Assembly: GCA_037783545.1 (NCBI GenBank)
Contig: JBBELK010000064.1
Location: 2,232,001-2,296,000, forward strand
Reading direction: 5' to 3'
DNA from: Henricia sp. BOLD:AAB3569
Taxonomy: Eukaryota > Echinodermata > Asteroidea > Spinulosida > Echinasteridae
DNA length: 64,000 nt
Shown here: one piece after another, positions 45,881-57,019 of the stretch
How the letters are laid out: each line of letters opens with the position of its first letter
Numbering within the stretch: the first letter of the stretch is position 1
The notes under the pieces: generated by a model
Told to the model about the DNA's origin: nothing
What the model saw: only the letters and a program-made list of their open reading frames with translations
Database searches by the model: none
Made by a program: the position numbers and the translations under genes

Positions 45881-47140
45881 AACATTTGTCCCATGTGTTA
45901 CTTCTTTGCGTAGTGCGCAGTAATGGGAACTCTCAAAAGCTTTAACGCAAAACAAAACAAACTGATGTGTTTGCAGCTGAAATTGCGTATAATAATAATG
46001 GTACAGCATTTATAAGGCGCACAGTATCTAACATGACTGTCATTCAAAGGCGCCGTAGCCACTATATTATCACTGCCCTTAGGCCTTATGGAATTACCAG
46101 AATCATCTCGGTTCAACTAGGTGGCTGCCTGGCTAGTTGCGCACAACCCAGCACTTAGATTGTAGCATTCCCCTGACAGCTCCCCAAGTATAGACTCTCC
46201 CTCTAACTCAAAAATTGATACACATTTCCATTTAAAAGTGTCAGCGTAAAAGACTAAAACATTTGCCACCAATCGTAGTATATATTATCAGATATTAAAA
46301 TTTAGATGAAAATTTTGATGCCAGTTTAATTTGTTTAATCCCACTAAACAAACATTCTTGCCCCTATACAAAAGGAGCATTATGGTAATGTGTGGATTTA
46401 TAATTGGGGCAGGAAAATATTACGTTCTCTGCTCATCATATCGCTTGAACGGCAAAATCAATACCAATATTTAATTTGTTATACCATTTGAAGCCCGTAC
46501 ACGATTTCAAGATTATGTATCAATTTTTACGCAACACTGTAACTACCTTTTACACTGTCTCCGTTTTTACCAAAATTCCAATTAGTCCGGCCGCCAACAC
46601 ACATCCCTGAACACTGTATAGCCTCAAGCCAGATGGTGTTCATTTTGCTATCTGACAATGGTGCGCATTATTAGTTTCATCAGACATATAGCTTTATAGA
46701 CAACAAGGAGTCCCTTTTTCTTTTTTCTTCTAGCATCAATGAACCTAACCTTGGATCATGTCAGTGTTTTTTACAGTGCATTCGCTGTTATCCCAAAATG
46801 GCCAAATCCGTCTGAAAATGTCAGCTACTGAGGCTTTTGAAGAAAAACTATACAATACAATTTTAGAATTTGCCTGAATCATAATTTTTAAAAAAGAAGA
46901 TACTATTTCGTTAAAGGGGCGTGCCCAGATCACATTTTTGACCTCCCCCGCCCCCATTTTCCCCATGGGTGTTGAGATTTTGATACCATATTAATTCTAA
47001 TATTTTTCTTATTACAATTCTGAAATGTGGCCGCCCTTTACCGATCATTAACCAATCTACCAAAACCACCGATGTTGCTTCCACATCTAAATTGGAGATT
47101 AAAGTAGGCCTATATATGTATAATTGGATTGACAATTGGG

Positions 47141-47331
47141 GATGAATTGAGAAACACGAGAAAATTGCAGTGCCCCGACTGGGATTCGAACCAAGGTCTT
47201 TGGCATATACATGGCCAACTGCTCTACCAACTGAGCTATATAGCCATCCCGTCGAAGCATCACAACAACCTCGTGCCTAGGTTCGAATCCCAGTCGGGGC
47301 ACTGCAATTTTCTCGTGTTTCTCAATTCATC
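47141..47331. repeat. Inverted repeat ending in tRNA T-arm, inside MITE A copy 7
   Basis: The left arm 47141-47192 (GATGAATTGAGAAACACGAG...GGGATTCGAACC) is mirrored at 47279-47331 (GGTTCGAATCCC...CTCGTGTTTCTCAATTCATC). Both arms end in a tRNA B-box. A tRNA-like body lies between them. Confidence 0.82.
47172..47250 (-). pseudogene. tRNA-like sequence, minus strand
   Basis: On the minus strand: GGATGGCTATATAGCTCAGT, TGGTAGAGC (D-arm), TTGGC / GCCAA as anticodon stem with an oversized loop, and GGTTCGAATCCCAGTC (T-arm). The acceptor strands do not pair, so it is unlikely to be a functional tRNA. Confidence 0.55.
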
Positions 47332-48324
47332 TCCAAACTGGAGATTGCAAATTTTCTGTTTTCTTCCCATGGATAGTATTTTGAGGAGGTATTTTACATG
47401 ATTGTTATAGGTTAGAACGAAATCCGTTTCTTCTGGAAAAATATAAACGAGCTCCTTTGAGCCAGTAATAAAACATTATACATTTACGGGGTTTTTTTCT
47501 TATATTATTTTTCAGTGTTTTCTGTTCGCCAATGTAATGCTTATGTGAATTTAAAAGCATAAACAAATGGAAAATAAATAAAATACTGGAATCCAATTCA
47601 AAAATGTATTTCATGTCATCTCCGTGTGAATTGGGTAGCCTAAGTTTCACAGACAATAAATAGTAGAAATCTGTATTTTCTGCAGAGGATATTAAACAAT
47701 TACAGACTTTACGTTTGAGCCTGATATACGCCTATACAACCTTTGTATGGGCAAAGTTTGTTTTTTTCGTTTTATGACCTATTTCAGATTCATACGCCAC
47801 ATAAAAATACAAAATGGGCCACATGGTTATTTTGCGGTTACGTACATTTAACTTATTTAATAAGGAACAAAATAACATCTTAATGTCATTGACATCACGA
47901 GTTCAAAGAATTCATGTTGTCACATTGCCATTAATAAATTATTTCCTGTTGCCAGGGTGTTTGGTATGGTGTACAAAACACTGTAAATATACCGCAGTTG
48001 CAGAACAAACATGGTGTGGCCTTATCAATAACACGTAATGTGAGGCTACGGGCAGGAATAAACAAGATATAATTGTGCTCAAGAGCCGGATATTAAGGCT
48101 GTAATTTCGGTTTTTGTGGCAGGTAAAATCAATTCGGAAGGAAGAGAGGCGTGTTCATGGACGTATGGACGCAAACGGAAGACAGGAAACACCTATTGTA
48201 TGTCTCACAGCAAAGGTAAAACGAGTGAGGGCGCTGTTCACATTTACCAACCCCCGTAAATTTTCTGTTTGGTGGTTGAATATTTTGTAGTCGTGAGATC
48301 TATCGAATGTAAACCATTTTGCAG

Positions 48325-48446
48325 ATATAGACCGTTTCTTTGTTCCTTGAGGACATGCATGGTTGCACATATTGTGCCTCCATTGTTGAATGGTTTAAGT
48401 ACCAAAAGGTGCCCCACGAGATGGCGGCTATTCGATACGGTCTATA
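48325..48446. mobile_element. MITE family G, copy 2 (left arm deleted)
   Basis: TATAGACCG joins directly to the interior TTTCTTTGTTCCTTGAGGAC, ATGCATGGTTGCACAT. The right arm CCCCACGAGATGGCGGCTAT, TCGATACGGTCTATA is intact. Loss of most of one arm removes the hairpin. Confidence 0.8.
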
Positions 48447-48961
48447 CCCTACAGGTGGAAAATAAAAAAGACCAGCTTTCAAACCGGAATGCATGCATAT
48501 AAGGTCATCTAAAGCATGTTTTAGAATTTAAAAATTTAGAAATTAAGCGAAATTTAGGCTAGTACTCTTGTGACCAAGGATAGATAGACAAAGGGATAAA
48601 AAACGACTATTTCATGTCCATTTATCGGAGCCGGTTCTCGATCGTACATTCATGTGCTTTCTCTCAGGGGGAAAGGTAGAGTACAGGAACAAGGGAAACA
48701 CAAAAGATTGTATACTGTGCATGTATGCGACCCTTTGCCAAAGAACCGAATTAGTAGAGTGCGAATTGGGCAGAAGGTGAGGACGGGCCGGCCAGGGTTG
48801 GCACATCACTTAATTGAGTAGTACTTTGATACTTCAAAAGAAGCTATAATCACCGTCAAAGATTGCGAGCTGACAACCGCATTGGGTGGTAAAAGGATAA
48901 ACCCTCGGCCCACTTCAACATGTCTAACCTTCGACAGAGACACGATTCTATTATATAATTA

Positions 48962-49201
48962 ACCATTGGCACCTGGAATGTACGAGGGCTCATATCATCA
49001 TCAAAGAAACAAACGCTGGGTACAGACTGCAAACAGTACAACGTGGACCTCCTGTGCAGTTAAGAAACGAAGATCAAAGAGCATGGGGAAGAATCACTGC
49101 AGACGGGATACAAATTAATCATCGTGGGGCAAAAAGACGCAGCATACAGGGACCTTGGCTTCGTTGTGGGAACAAGACTCACGAACATGCATGATCACCT
49201 G
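48962..49201 (+). pseudogene. LINE (non-LTR retrotransposon) endonuclease fragment
   Basis: One frame reads TIGTWNVRGL, then DCKQYNVDLLC, a stop, ETKIKEHGEESLQTGYKL, and AYRDLGFVVGTRL. This is the start of an APE-type endonuclease domain, which nicks target DNA for retrotransposition; the TWNVRGL, (Q)ETKI and GFVV motifs are landmarks. The stop at 49061 sits where a Gln is expected before ETK, and a CAA to TAA change would explain it. Past about 49200 the similarity fades and reverse transcriptase is absent. A dead 5' fragment. Confidence 0.75.
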
Positions 49202-50213
49202 CTACAAGTACTACCCACCAGACTCAAAGAACACAGAGCTCATGGCCGCAGAGGAGACTATGACAAATCAGCCATGGTTAAGCATTCATACAGCGAGGAC
49301 CACATCATCAACTGGGGCACAACTAACTGATCGTTCCCAACGACAGATGGTACCCGAGACACTGAAATACACAACCACAACACAGTATACCCAAGACATC
49401 GGCTTCAACATCAACAATATCTGGCACTCCCTTTTGTTTTAACCAACCAGACCGATGGGTCACCTATACCCTTGGTCCTCTCCCCACGACAGCCACTGCC
49501 ACAATGACACGCACCAGTGAGCACATCACAGCTAGCCATCCACAGTATGCATGCCTCTACCACCCAAGCCATTCCACTTCAGTGCACACACTGAATCCTC
49601 CGCACTTCTCCTGAAGACGTGGGGTTCACACTCACCGGTTCTTTTCAGAACCACACATATACAAAAGAGATATACCCACATGGTCTACCGCAAACCTGTA
49701 GGCCTACACATGTTGATTTCCACCATGCATAACCTTAATAAGTCTTCTGCATAATAAGTCTTCTGCATAAGTCTTCTATGGAGTGATCAGGTGGGCGGTG
49801 GGAAGGAAGATATACCTGGTTATTGAGGTTGTTGGACCCGGATCTGATCTAGGATCTGCAGGAGAATTAGGTGTTCCCTTTCATCGCCAAGGAGCTGACA
49901 CCAACGTCCGTCTTGCAACCAGCGATACACCTGCTGGTTCTCCCCTTGCTGTATCTTGCTACTGGTGAGTTAGGTCTCCTATCCTGTGCATGTACAAGGT
50001 AGGTCACTGCACGAATACCCAACAACACAATTATCTACGACAGGACACGATGACTGTCTTACACAGTACGATTTTTCACACCACCGATAAGATAGGAAAT
50101 GCTACGGAATTTTGAAAACGTGCACACGGCACACCTATCATATCGTATTTTGTAACATCTCACACGTAACGCCACGATTATACCCGATATGATATGAAAA
50201 TCGTGTGATATAG

Positions 50214-50619
50214 TGTGATGACGTCATTAAGTATTCTCAGAAAGTGTGGAATGTATTAACGCTATAAGGTATTCCAAGAATTGTTTACTATTGTAAGATA
50301 CTTCAATTGTTCTTTGGAATATAAGATATCCTTGCCCTTGGGAATTGGAATGTAAGCTATGTCATAACGCCTATATATTGTGGCCACCACACCATACTCA
50401 GTGTTCTTGTTCTGTTAGGTGTGGTGGTGCACCATTGTCGATCAGTACTTCCGGAGGCCGGCAACGGTAGTACTGTCTTACACTTTATAATGGTTGTGTA
50501 CCTGCTGTTCGTACTGTTGTAAATAATTAAAGTTAAGTTTGTAAGCACTGAATCAACTTCTTGAATGGACCTTCGTTTATTTGTGTTGAGTATAATGTGA
50601 TCTTGATTAAGACATCACA
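50214..50619. mobile_element. Solo LTR of a retrovirus-like retrotransposon
   Basis: A 406-bp block starts TGTGATGACGTC and ends GACATCACA, an imperfect inverted repeat of the TG...CA type. It is flanked by a 4-bp duplication ATAG at 50210-50213 and 50620-50623. Inside are a TATATATTG promoter-like site near 50370 and AT-rich AATAATTAAAG near 50523. No internal gag/pol region is present, so it is probably the product of recombination between two LTRs. The 4-bp duplication does not settle the superfamily. Confidence 0.7.
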
Positions 50620-50904
50620 ATAGTATCAACGCGGCATCGTATTCTACCGGGTATCGTGTCGTGCGAGATGTTATAAGATACGATTCGACAGGATGAGGTG
50701 TTCTGATTTCGTGGGTTTTGTATCGTGGCCTCCAGAAGACCTAACAAGTGACAAGATAGAAACGGCCATCTTGAGTGGCTTGTGTCATTTAATATCGTCA
50801 ATAATACGCTCACAAAATATGCACCTATGCACCAAAGCACTGACGTCTGGGGTGATGTATTAGGAATAATGGTCTATACAGAAAAGGGCATGTCTCATTT
50901 GCAA

Positions 50905-51480
50905 TGTTCAGGCGACTGTTGGCGACTGTCACAATCGTAGCAGGTCGCCGAAAACCGGTGTCTGGACCTCCTATTCGACAGTGTCTACGACTTACCACCT
51001 AGTCGACGTCAAGCTACGGCAAGTTACCGACAGCCGGCGACCCAATCGTCGCGACCTAGGACGTCCAACCACGACCGCACCTATACGACAAACTACGACC
51101 ATACAGGGGACAACCTACGACAACCGAAGTCAACGTACGTACGTCTAGCCGCGACAAGCTACGACCCTGTCGGCGACAACTTAAGACAACTGAAAAAAAT
51201 TCACGTCAACGCATGTCGTTACTTGACTTCTCTTGACGCGCGCCGGTACCTGTTCGCCGGTCGACGTAGGTTAACGTAGGTAGTCGCCAATGGAATTCAA
51301 TGGAAGACAACACCAGCAACAACTTACGTCACCCGACGACAACTAGTACGATATCACCTATACATCATGAGAAGTCGAGCTACGCCAACATTTTTTGAAC
51401 ATTTTCAAAGTCTTTGGCGACCTTTGGGCGACTGATCAGAGGAGACTAATCACGACCATGTATAGCGACATCCAGGCGAT
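50905..51480. repeat. CGAC/GTCG-word-rich segment
   Basis: The segment is saturated with CGAC, ACGAC and GTCG words (for example GGCGACTGTTGGCGACTGTC and CTACGACAACCGAAGTC), usually spaced by 8-12 bases. It is the same design as the GCAACT element at 15-491. Clear terminal repeats were not identified. The sequences flanking the solo LTR are similar, so it may be part of a larger foldback. Confidence 0.55.
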
Positions 51481-52161
51481 CATGTGACTGTAATCTTCTT
51501 TTGATATGTATAGTGGCAACAGGCGCAACAGCAAGAACAAACCTAGGTATACATTAAACTGTATACGTCCTTCGATGTAGTTCATTTACTTTGATGTTTT
51601 AATACCGTCGATTGTTGGAAATTTGATCCCCGACGATTTGTGTAAACAAGGGCGCTTGATTAGTTTGGTATACAACAGTGCGCGCGCGAGATGCGCACAT
51701 TGAACGAGATTGTCTCGTCTGATAGGTGCTTTAGCTATATAACAAGAGTGATGATCTCTTCAAACCGCTGGTTCAGTCACATTCCATCACAGCCGTGACA
51801 AATCATGAGCGTCGGCTCTTGTCAAACATCTTGTCTAATGACCAAACACGCGTGGTTCTATCAGTATCAGGCGAATTACCTTGTAACGGTCGTTAAAATA
51901 CACCAGCCCATAACTTAATCATACGATCGGGCTGCAGCTGATGTATGCTGACAACTGTTGTGGCGTAAAGAGGTAGATAGGTATGAGCTTAGACATATGA
52001 TTGCGAGTCAATTTCCACTTACAAACAAATAATGGGACCCACGGCAAAATGACCTATTGAAGTGGGAAAAATCAACGAACATTAACTGCAAGCTAGCTAT
52101 ATAATTATGATAGCAACATAACTATAGACAAACATGTGCTACCATCGTAGAGTGCCGGGCC

Positions 52162-52207
52162 GTTTGTGAGTGTTGCGACCGTTTGTGAGTGTTGCGACCG
52201 TTTGTGA
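52162..52207. repeat. 19-bp tandem repeat, 2.4 copies
   Basis: GTTTGTGAGTGTTGCGACC twice without a mismatch, then GTTTGTGA. Confidence 0.95.
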
Positions 52208-52239
52208 TTACCATTGCTGTCAGTTTCCCAATCTTGCTT

Positions 52240-52350
52240 CTAAATAGACCACTTCAAGTGTGACGTCATTTGCCAGGGTAACACAATTCACCGGTGTAGA
52301 CCTGGTAACCTTAGCAACATGCAAATGGTGACGTTTTCACTTTATAATCA
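52240..52350. mobile_element. Foldback family D fragment at 52.2 kb
   Basis: GACCACTTCAAGTGTGACGTC, TTTGCCAGGGTAACAC, and GGTGACGTTTTCACTTTATA match family D centre and arm. Confidence 0.6.
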
Positions 52351-52571
52351 GTAGCTAATCAATTTTTTACATTTCTAATTATGGCTTTGACTTGTCGCCT
52401 TGCACTTGGGCGACGTACATGTATACCTTCAAATCCATGTGTCCTGCTGAGGTCAAAGTTACATTTTTATCGTTAGTGTATGTAGCCTCTAAAATTACAG
52501 AAATAGAATTAGAATGTCGGTTGATGTGACGCTGACTTTGACAGCATCCTTTGCAAAATATGACGTATGCA

Positions 52572-52684
52572 TGTACAGCCTCGTTTTCAACGCAACCGTA
52601 CCCATTGAACTGTATACTTGTTAATTGTTCGTGACCGGTAAGCAGAAACAACTTTGAAGGGTTGCGTTCAAAATGAGGCTGTAC
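52572..52684. mobile_element. Short foldback with GTACAGCCTCGTTTTCAACG ends
   Basis: The arms GTACAGCCTCGTTTTCAACG, CAACC and GGGTTGC, GTTCAAAATGAGGCTGTAC are complementary with one mismatch. The loop is about 60 bp. Confidence 0.75.
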
Positions 52685-53374
52685 CTGCAATTCCAAACAA
52701 CACATGCCGGTTGTCCGAGAAGTGGCTTTGTTTGCCAAAAAAGGTGGACTAATTTCGCCTTTGCAATTAAGAACCAATTTCGTAATGACAAGACCTATGT
52801 GTCAAGGAAAAAAGAAATGACAGTCACGAAGTACACCAAAAACAACGATGAGCGGACCTCGCCCCCACCCATACCCCATCCAGTCTTGACAATGCATCAC
52901 TAGTATACGTCATTTAAAAGCCGACCTCACACCATCCGATAAAGTCATTGCTATTGCATTTCTAGCCTCGCTATTTAGCAAATATGGCGGTTCAGTGCGA
53001 ATGCAGCGCTAGCTGCATAAGTTTAATATCTTTCTTCATCGGTATTGAGTCGGTTCTCCTGCATCTTCACTTATTGGTCTTGGCAATATGCTATGCTGCT
53101 TAAACCTCAACGCGCCCGCATCTTTTTTTATCCTTCCACACCCCCTGCATGCTCTTGGTCCATTACTCAACGCGACAATTGCAGCTGCGTATGTTTGGTT
53201 TCTGGCCGCTGATGATGATTAGCAACGCCCGTGGGCATTGTGGCACTGATTGTAGGGACCATTTACCGAGATTTCTCCTTGTTTGGATGGGGAGGAGAGA
53301 GCCGAACGAGGAGTTCAAATTCCGTTCACTGCAATTCGCTGCAACACACGAGGAGCTGAGCAACACATGCTGAA

Positions 53375-53605
53375 TGTAAATCGGTTGCAAATTATAAAAC
53401 ATGCATGGTTTTTGTGCATGGATCAATGATAAAAAATGAAAACAAAAATACCTTTTGGCAATTTCTCCCACAAAGGCACCATTTTACAAGGAAACAAATC
53501 ATATGGTGTTTGTTACCATTGCTACCAACACTTTAGTCAGGTTTTTCTTGTCAACTTGTGAAATAAAATTGTGGGTAACTGCTACTTGTATTGGGGCTTT
53601 AATTG
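53375..53605 (+). mobile_element. MITE family E, copy at 53.4 kb
   Basis: AAACATGCATGGTTTTTGTG, CAATTTCTCCCACAAAGGCA, CATATGGTGTTTGTTACCAT, TCAGGTTTTTCTTGTCAACT, TGTGAAATAAAATTGTGGG, then ATTGGGGCTTTAAT at the TTAA-type border. Confidence 0.72.
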
Positions 53606-53609
53606 TCAC

Positions 53610-54075
53610 AGTTACTGAACTTACACTAAAACCATGAACTGTTTCCGTAAGCTTTAGCAATGGTCTTTGCGGATTGCCAGCGAATGTTTAGACAGTTACC
53701 CTGGTAACCGACGTTACACTTTCGCATCTACAACTATGGAGTGCCGAAGTGTGACGTGGTTGCCATGGTAATTGGCTCCAAACATCACGGCAGCCAGATA
53801 AAACACTAATGCAAAAGCACAAGGAAACAGTTCAGTGATTTTTAGTGTAGAGCCATTGCCTGGGCAACTAACAATAGGGTGACGTACTTACGTCGGTAGT
53901 CTTTAGACTTCCAAAGTGAAAACGTCATGCCTTTGTGTGTTGCCAAGGTTATTGGGTCCAAACTAAAACCAGTGAACTGTTTCCCTGCGCTTCACCAATG
54001 GAAGTTTCAGATTACCATGAATGCTTAGACCCAATCACCATGGCAACAGACGTCACATTTTAGTAGTCTATTGCA
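53610..54075. mobile_element. Cluster of foldback family D copies
   Basis: At least three arms in alternating orientation: AACCATGAACTGTTTCCG (53630), AAGGAAACAGTTCAGTGATT (53831), and AAACCAGTGAACTGTTTCCC (53966). Between them are GTTGCCATGGTAATTGG, AGCCATTGCCTGGGCAAC and GTGAAAACGTCATGCC. Probably nested or tandem insertions of one family. Confidence 0.65.
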
Positions 54076-54925
54076 TAGTCGCAATGCAATGAAGACGACG
54101 ACCACGACGACATCCAACCCGGGCTAAACACCCCGAACACAACGGGAACAAATTACGTCGCCTCCTGGCGTTGGTCTTTGAATAAAAATCCATTACACAG
54201 TGCAACAACTCACGACGATGGTTTCGTTTGAGTAAACTGGTTTTTGGCTGCATTTACCCTCAGATAACTACAGATCATGGTGTGGGAAAATCTTTGGCCG
54301 TTGATCTCACCCAGCGTGAGGCAGGCAAACGCACAACGTGCACTTGGCATGCTGCAATCGGTTAGCAGTACGATATCGATTTCAGTACCTGCGAGCGAAC
54401 ATTTGCCTCCTGGTGAGAAAGCAACCACCGGTTTTGCCTTTCGGTGTTATAATTCCTAAATGTATGTATATAGTCCAAATCTTCTTACAAATAGTAGCAG
54501 TTTCAATATGTGGCAGCTTGTTCTCTTTGCTGATATGAACCAGCTCTGCTTCAGCTTATCTCTCTTTCAATGTTCAATGGAGTTTGCGCAGTGTATTTTG
54601 TGAAATTGTCCCCTGTGCAAAACCGATCTTTCCACACAATGTAACTTAATTGTTGCATGTGATTAAAAATAAATATAACACCAACAACTGGCCACTATTA
54701 AGCTAACTCAGATAATGAGTTTTAAAAAGTTACATGTATCTGAAAAACAAAAATCCCAGGAAAAAAAATCACGTGCAATGGTATATAATCCGTTAAAAGC
54801 TAGAGGTCTGGAGTTATGCTGAAGTGAAACCGAGCGTATAACGAAAATAAACGGACCAGAAGGGACACGGAAAGACAAACAATTTAAGGCAAATTCGACA
54901 CAGGAGGCACACGTGTTTCACATAC

Positions 54926-55125
54926 CTAATGTCGCTAGGCTTGGGCGAGCCGGACTGGGAATCCTTGGGCAGGCCGGACCGCGAATCCTTGGGCGGGCCG
55001 GACCGGGAATCCTTTGGCGGGGCGGATTTGGAATCCTTGGGCGTGCCGGACCGAGAATCCTTGGGCGGGCCGGACCGGGAATCCTTAGGCGGGCCGAACC
55101 GGGAATCCTTGGGTTTCCAACTCAT
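54926..55125 (-). CDS. FLN: Probable first coding exon of the filamin-like gene (PKDSRSGP repeats)
   Basis: This exon starts at an ATG (55125) and encodes MSWK followed by seven 8-residue units of the type PKDSRSGP, ending PKPSDI plus two nucleotides (AG). It closes at a good donor, ATTAG then gtatgt at 54925. The leftover AG needs a downstream exon that starts with one nucleotide. The filamin exon at 28745 does exactly that (G, then Ser-Gly-Ser-Lys-Gly-Lys before its own Met), giving SDIR-SGSKGK. The basic, Ser/Pro-rich head is predicted to be disordered and is absent from the filamin N-termini I know. The link rests on strand, phase and splice sites only. The exon could belong to another transcript, or the 24-bp repeat could be open by chance. 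Confidence 0.55.
54946..55113. repeat. Coding minisatellite, seven 24-bp units
   Basis: Exactly 168 bp, seven units with substitutions and no frameshift. On the plus strand the unit resembles GGCGGGCCGGACCGGGAATC. Substitutions alter single residues (R to K or Q, G to A, P to T, L or S) and keep K-D-S in every unit. Confidence 0.93.
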
Positions 55126-55579
55126 CGTGATCTACCTTGCAGCAGCGAAAACTATTCCTTTTCAATAAGTCCTTAGCACACACACACAATCCTGTAAAAC
55201 TCGATAACTTTCGGCCTCCAATGCAGTCTGTGCAAGCGTTGTGAGTAGCTTTTTCAATCGAAATGTTTGCGTGAACTTGAAGACGTTCGCAAACAAACTG
55301 CGCCACGAGTGCATGTACATATACGTGTATATCGCAACTTTGGAACGCACAGTATGCCTACTTCGAACAGAATGCCTGTTGGCTTGAGACTTGGGAGACT
55401 GCGGTCCAGCACTCATCGTCAGGGATTACTGAGAAAAAGGCGTTCACTTAAGTACCCTCGTCTGTAATAGACGTTTTCGAAACGGGTGGTGTTGTGTTCA
55501 GGCTTTGGGGATTGAACATGAGTGATGCGGGGTCCCGGGCAAATATAGTTGGCATCTGAACGCCACAACACTTGGGTCA

Positions 55580-55632
55580 TGGATAGCTCAGCTGGTTGGT
55601 AATTCGTACATTACACCAAAAGCTCGGGTTCA
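55580..55632 (+). pseudogene. tRNA-like fragment
   Basis: GGATAGCTCAGCTGGTTGG (D-arm-like) followed by CGGGTTCAAGTCTG (T-arm-like) with a shortened middle. Stems are incomplete, so it is a relic. Confidence 0.45.
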
Positions 55633-57019
55633 AGTCTGATTCTATAAAAACAAATCGCTCGACCCGGCGTTTAATAACAGTTACTTCATCCTTCATGTGG
55701 AATGCAAAACTAATGTGTCATATGCATATTAAATACATAGATGTGTTCGCAAAGGAGAGTGGGCCTGAAGTGCTTTTGAGACGCGCGGCTCCACAGGTCA
55801 GCTCATCCCAGGCAGGTTTTGTTTAATTAGGTTGAAAACCCAACAAAATTAGGTTTCTGAGAGCCCCAACTACAGGAAATGTCACATTTCATTGCTGTGG
55901 GAATCACATTAGCCGAAACCGCAAACGAGGCCAGGTATTTCGGTAATACTTACCGACTTTATTAACGAGTGACATCAGAGTGATTCTGCAGCACTCTTGT
56001 CATCAACCAATGCGATTTTTCCTTACAAACTGGTGAGCATTATCATTAGAGAAGCAATGTACAGAATGGGTATATACTTTAGTACCGTCCCATACAATCC
56101 AAAATTTCATCATCGGCTATTACCGACGATCTGATTGGCTTATGAATACACAGCTCTGCGAATGGCTGACTCGCAAGTTACCAGTGAAAGCTGCGCTATG
56201 ATTGGCCAGTGGGGATTTGCCGGCAGGCTTCCGAACGTTTATACGTGATCTTGTTGTTCAGAAAATTAAACTTATTCAAGTGTTGTATGCGTTCATAATA
56301 AAGACAAGGTGACCGGGAGGTTACATGTGCGGTGAGTAGCTTTGCCAAGTTACGCCAACTCGTATGTCAACCTTACCATTACTTAAACGGGGCATAGGTA
56401 GGTACAGTCAGCAGTCTGGCAAATGAATCAAATTCAAACCATCCGATGCATTCGTATCAAGCAGTCTTTACAATACATGTACACTATTCATAATAATATC
56501 TTCTGTGGAGGATTAACCGCATAAGCCATGACGCAGGGCCGTCCGCGTTTTAAGGTTCCTCCTCTAAACGATACTTTACATTTTCGTCTTGGTGATCAAA
56601 AGTACACGACCAAGTAAACATTCTACAAATTATAGGCCTACACTATACTGGACAAATTCGTGCTTCCTTGAAAATTAAGTATGATTGAAAATAACTTCCA
56701 CTTCTCAGTAAGAATAAATTTCACTTTAGTAACTGTCATGGACCTCACTCGTCAACACTCCAGCCATGCTGTCTGATAAAAAAAATATAATGGAGACGAT
56801 TTATACTATATGTAATTAGCCTTTTTAAAGTATGGCGGACACAATATAGGAGGGCGCACTTTAAAGTGGGTATAGAATCGAATAAAATGCAATATAACTG
56901 CATTTTTCACTATGGACTTATTTTATTTAAAATTCTGTCTCTGTATTATAATTGCAACATGTAAATCGTAGTTTTGGAATCAAATACAATTGTTTAAAAA
57001 ATTCATACCCCAATAAAAT

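Larger units (their letters stand above)
46915..47456 (+). mobile_element. MITE family A, copy 7, with tRNA-like central module
   Basis: Starts AGGGGCGTGCCCAGATCAC after TTAA (46911-46914) and ends GAGCTCCT before TTGA. The blocks GGGTGTTGAGATTTTGATAC, ACCAAAACCACCGATGTTG and GATTGCAAATTTTCTG, TCCCATGGATAGTATTTTG are in family order. A tRNA-containing inverted repeat (47141-47331) occupies the same central position as the module in copy 2. Confidence 0.82.
28746..54925. other. Proposed first filamin intron of about 26 kb
   Basis: No exon of another gene was recognised here, although two segments look like possible 5' exons or promoters (36061-36340 and 44483-44760). The rest is MITEs, foldbacks, one solo LTR and a LINE fragment, listed separately. 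Stretches at 29830-31140, 34020-36060, 38820-39470, 39900-40620, 45900-46900, 47460-48300 and 51500-52230 contain nothing I could identify beyond short low-complexity tracts. Confidence 0.6.

Noticed and set aside
54913-55176. Plus-strand open frames rich in GILGRAGP and ESLGGPDR repeats
   Set aside because: They are antisense shadows of the 24-bp coding repeat, which is open in several frames because its length is a multiple of three. Only the minus frame has a start, a donor and a phase-matched downstream exon.
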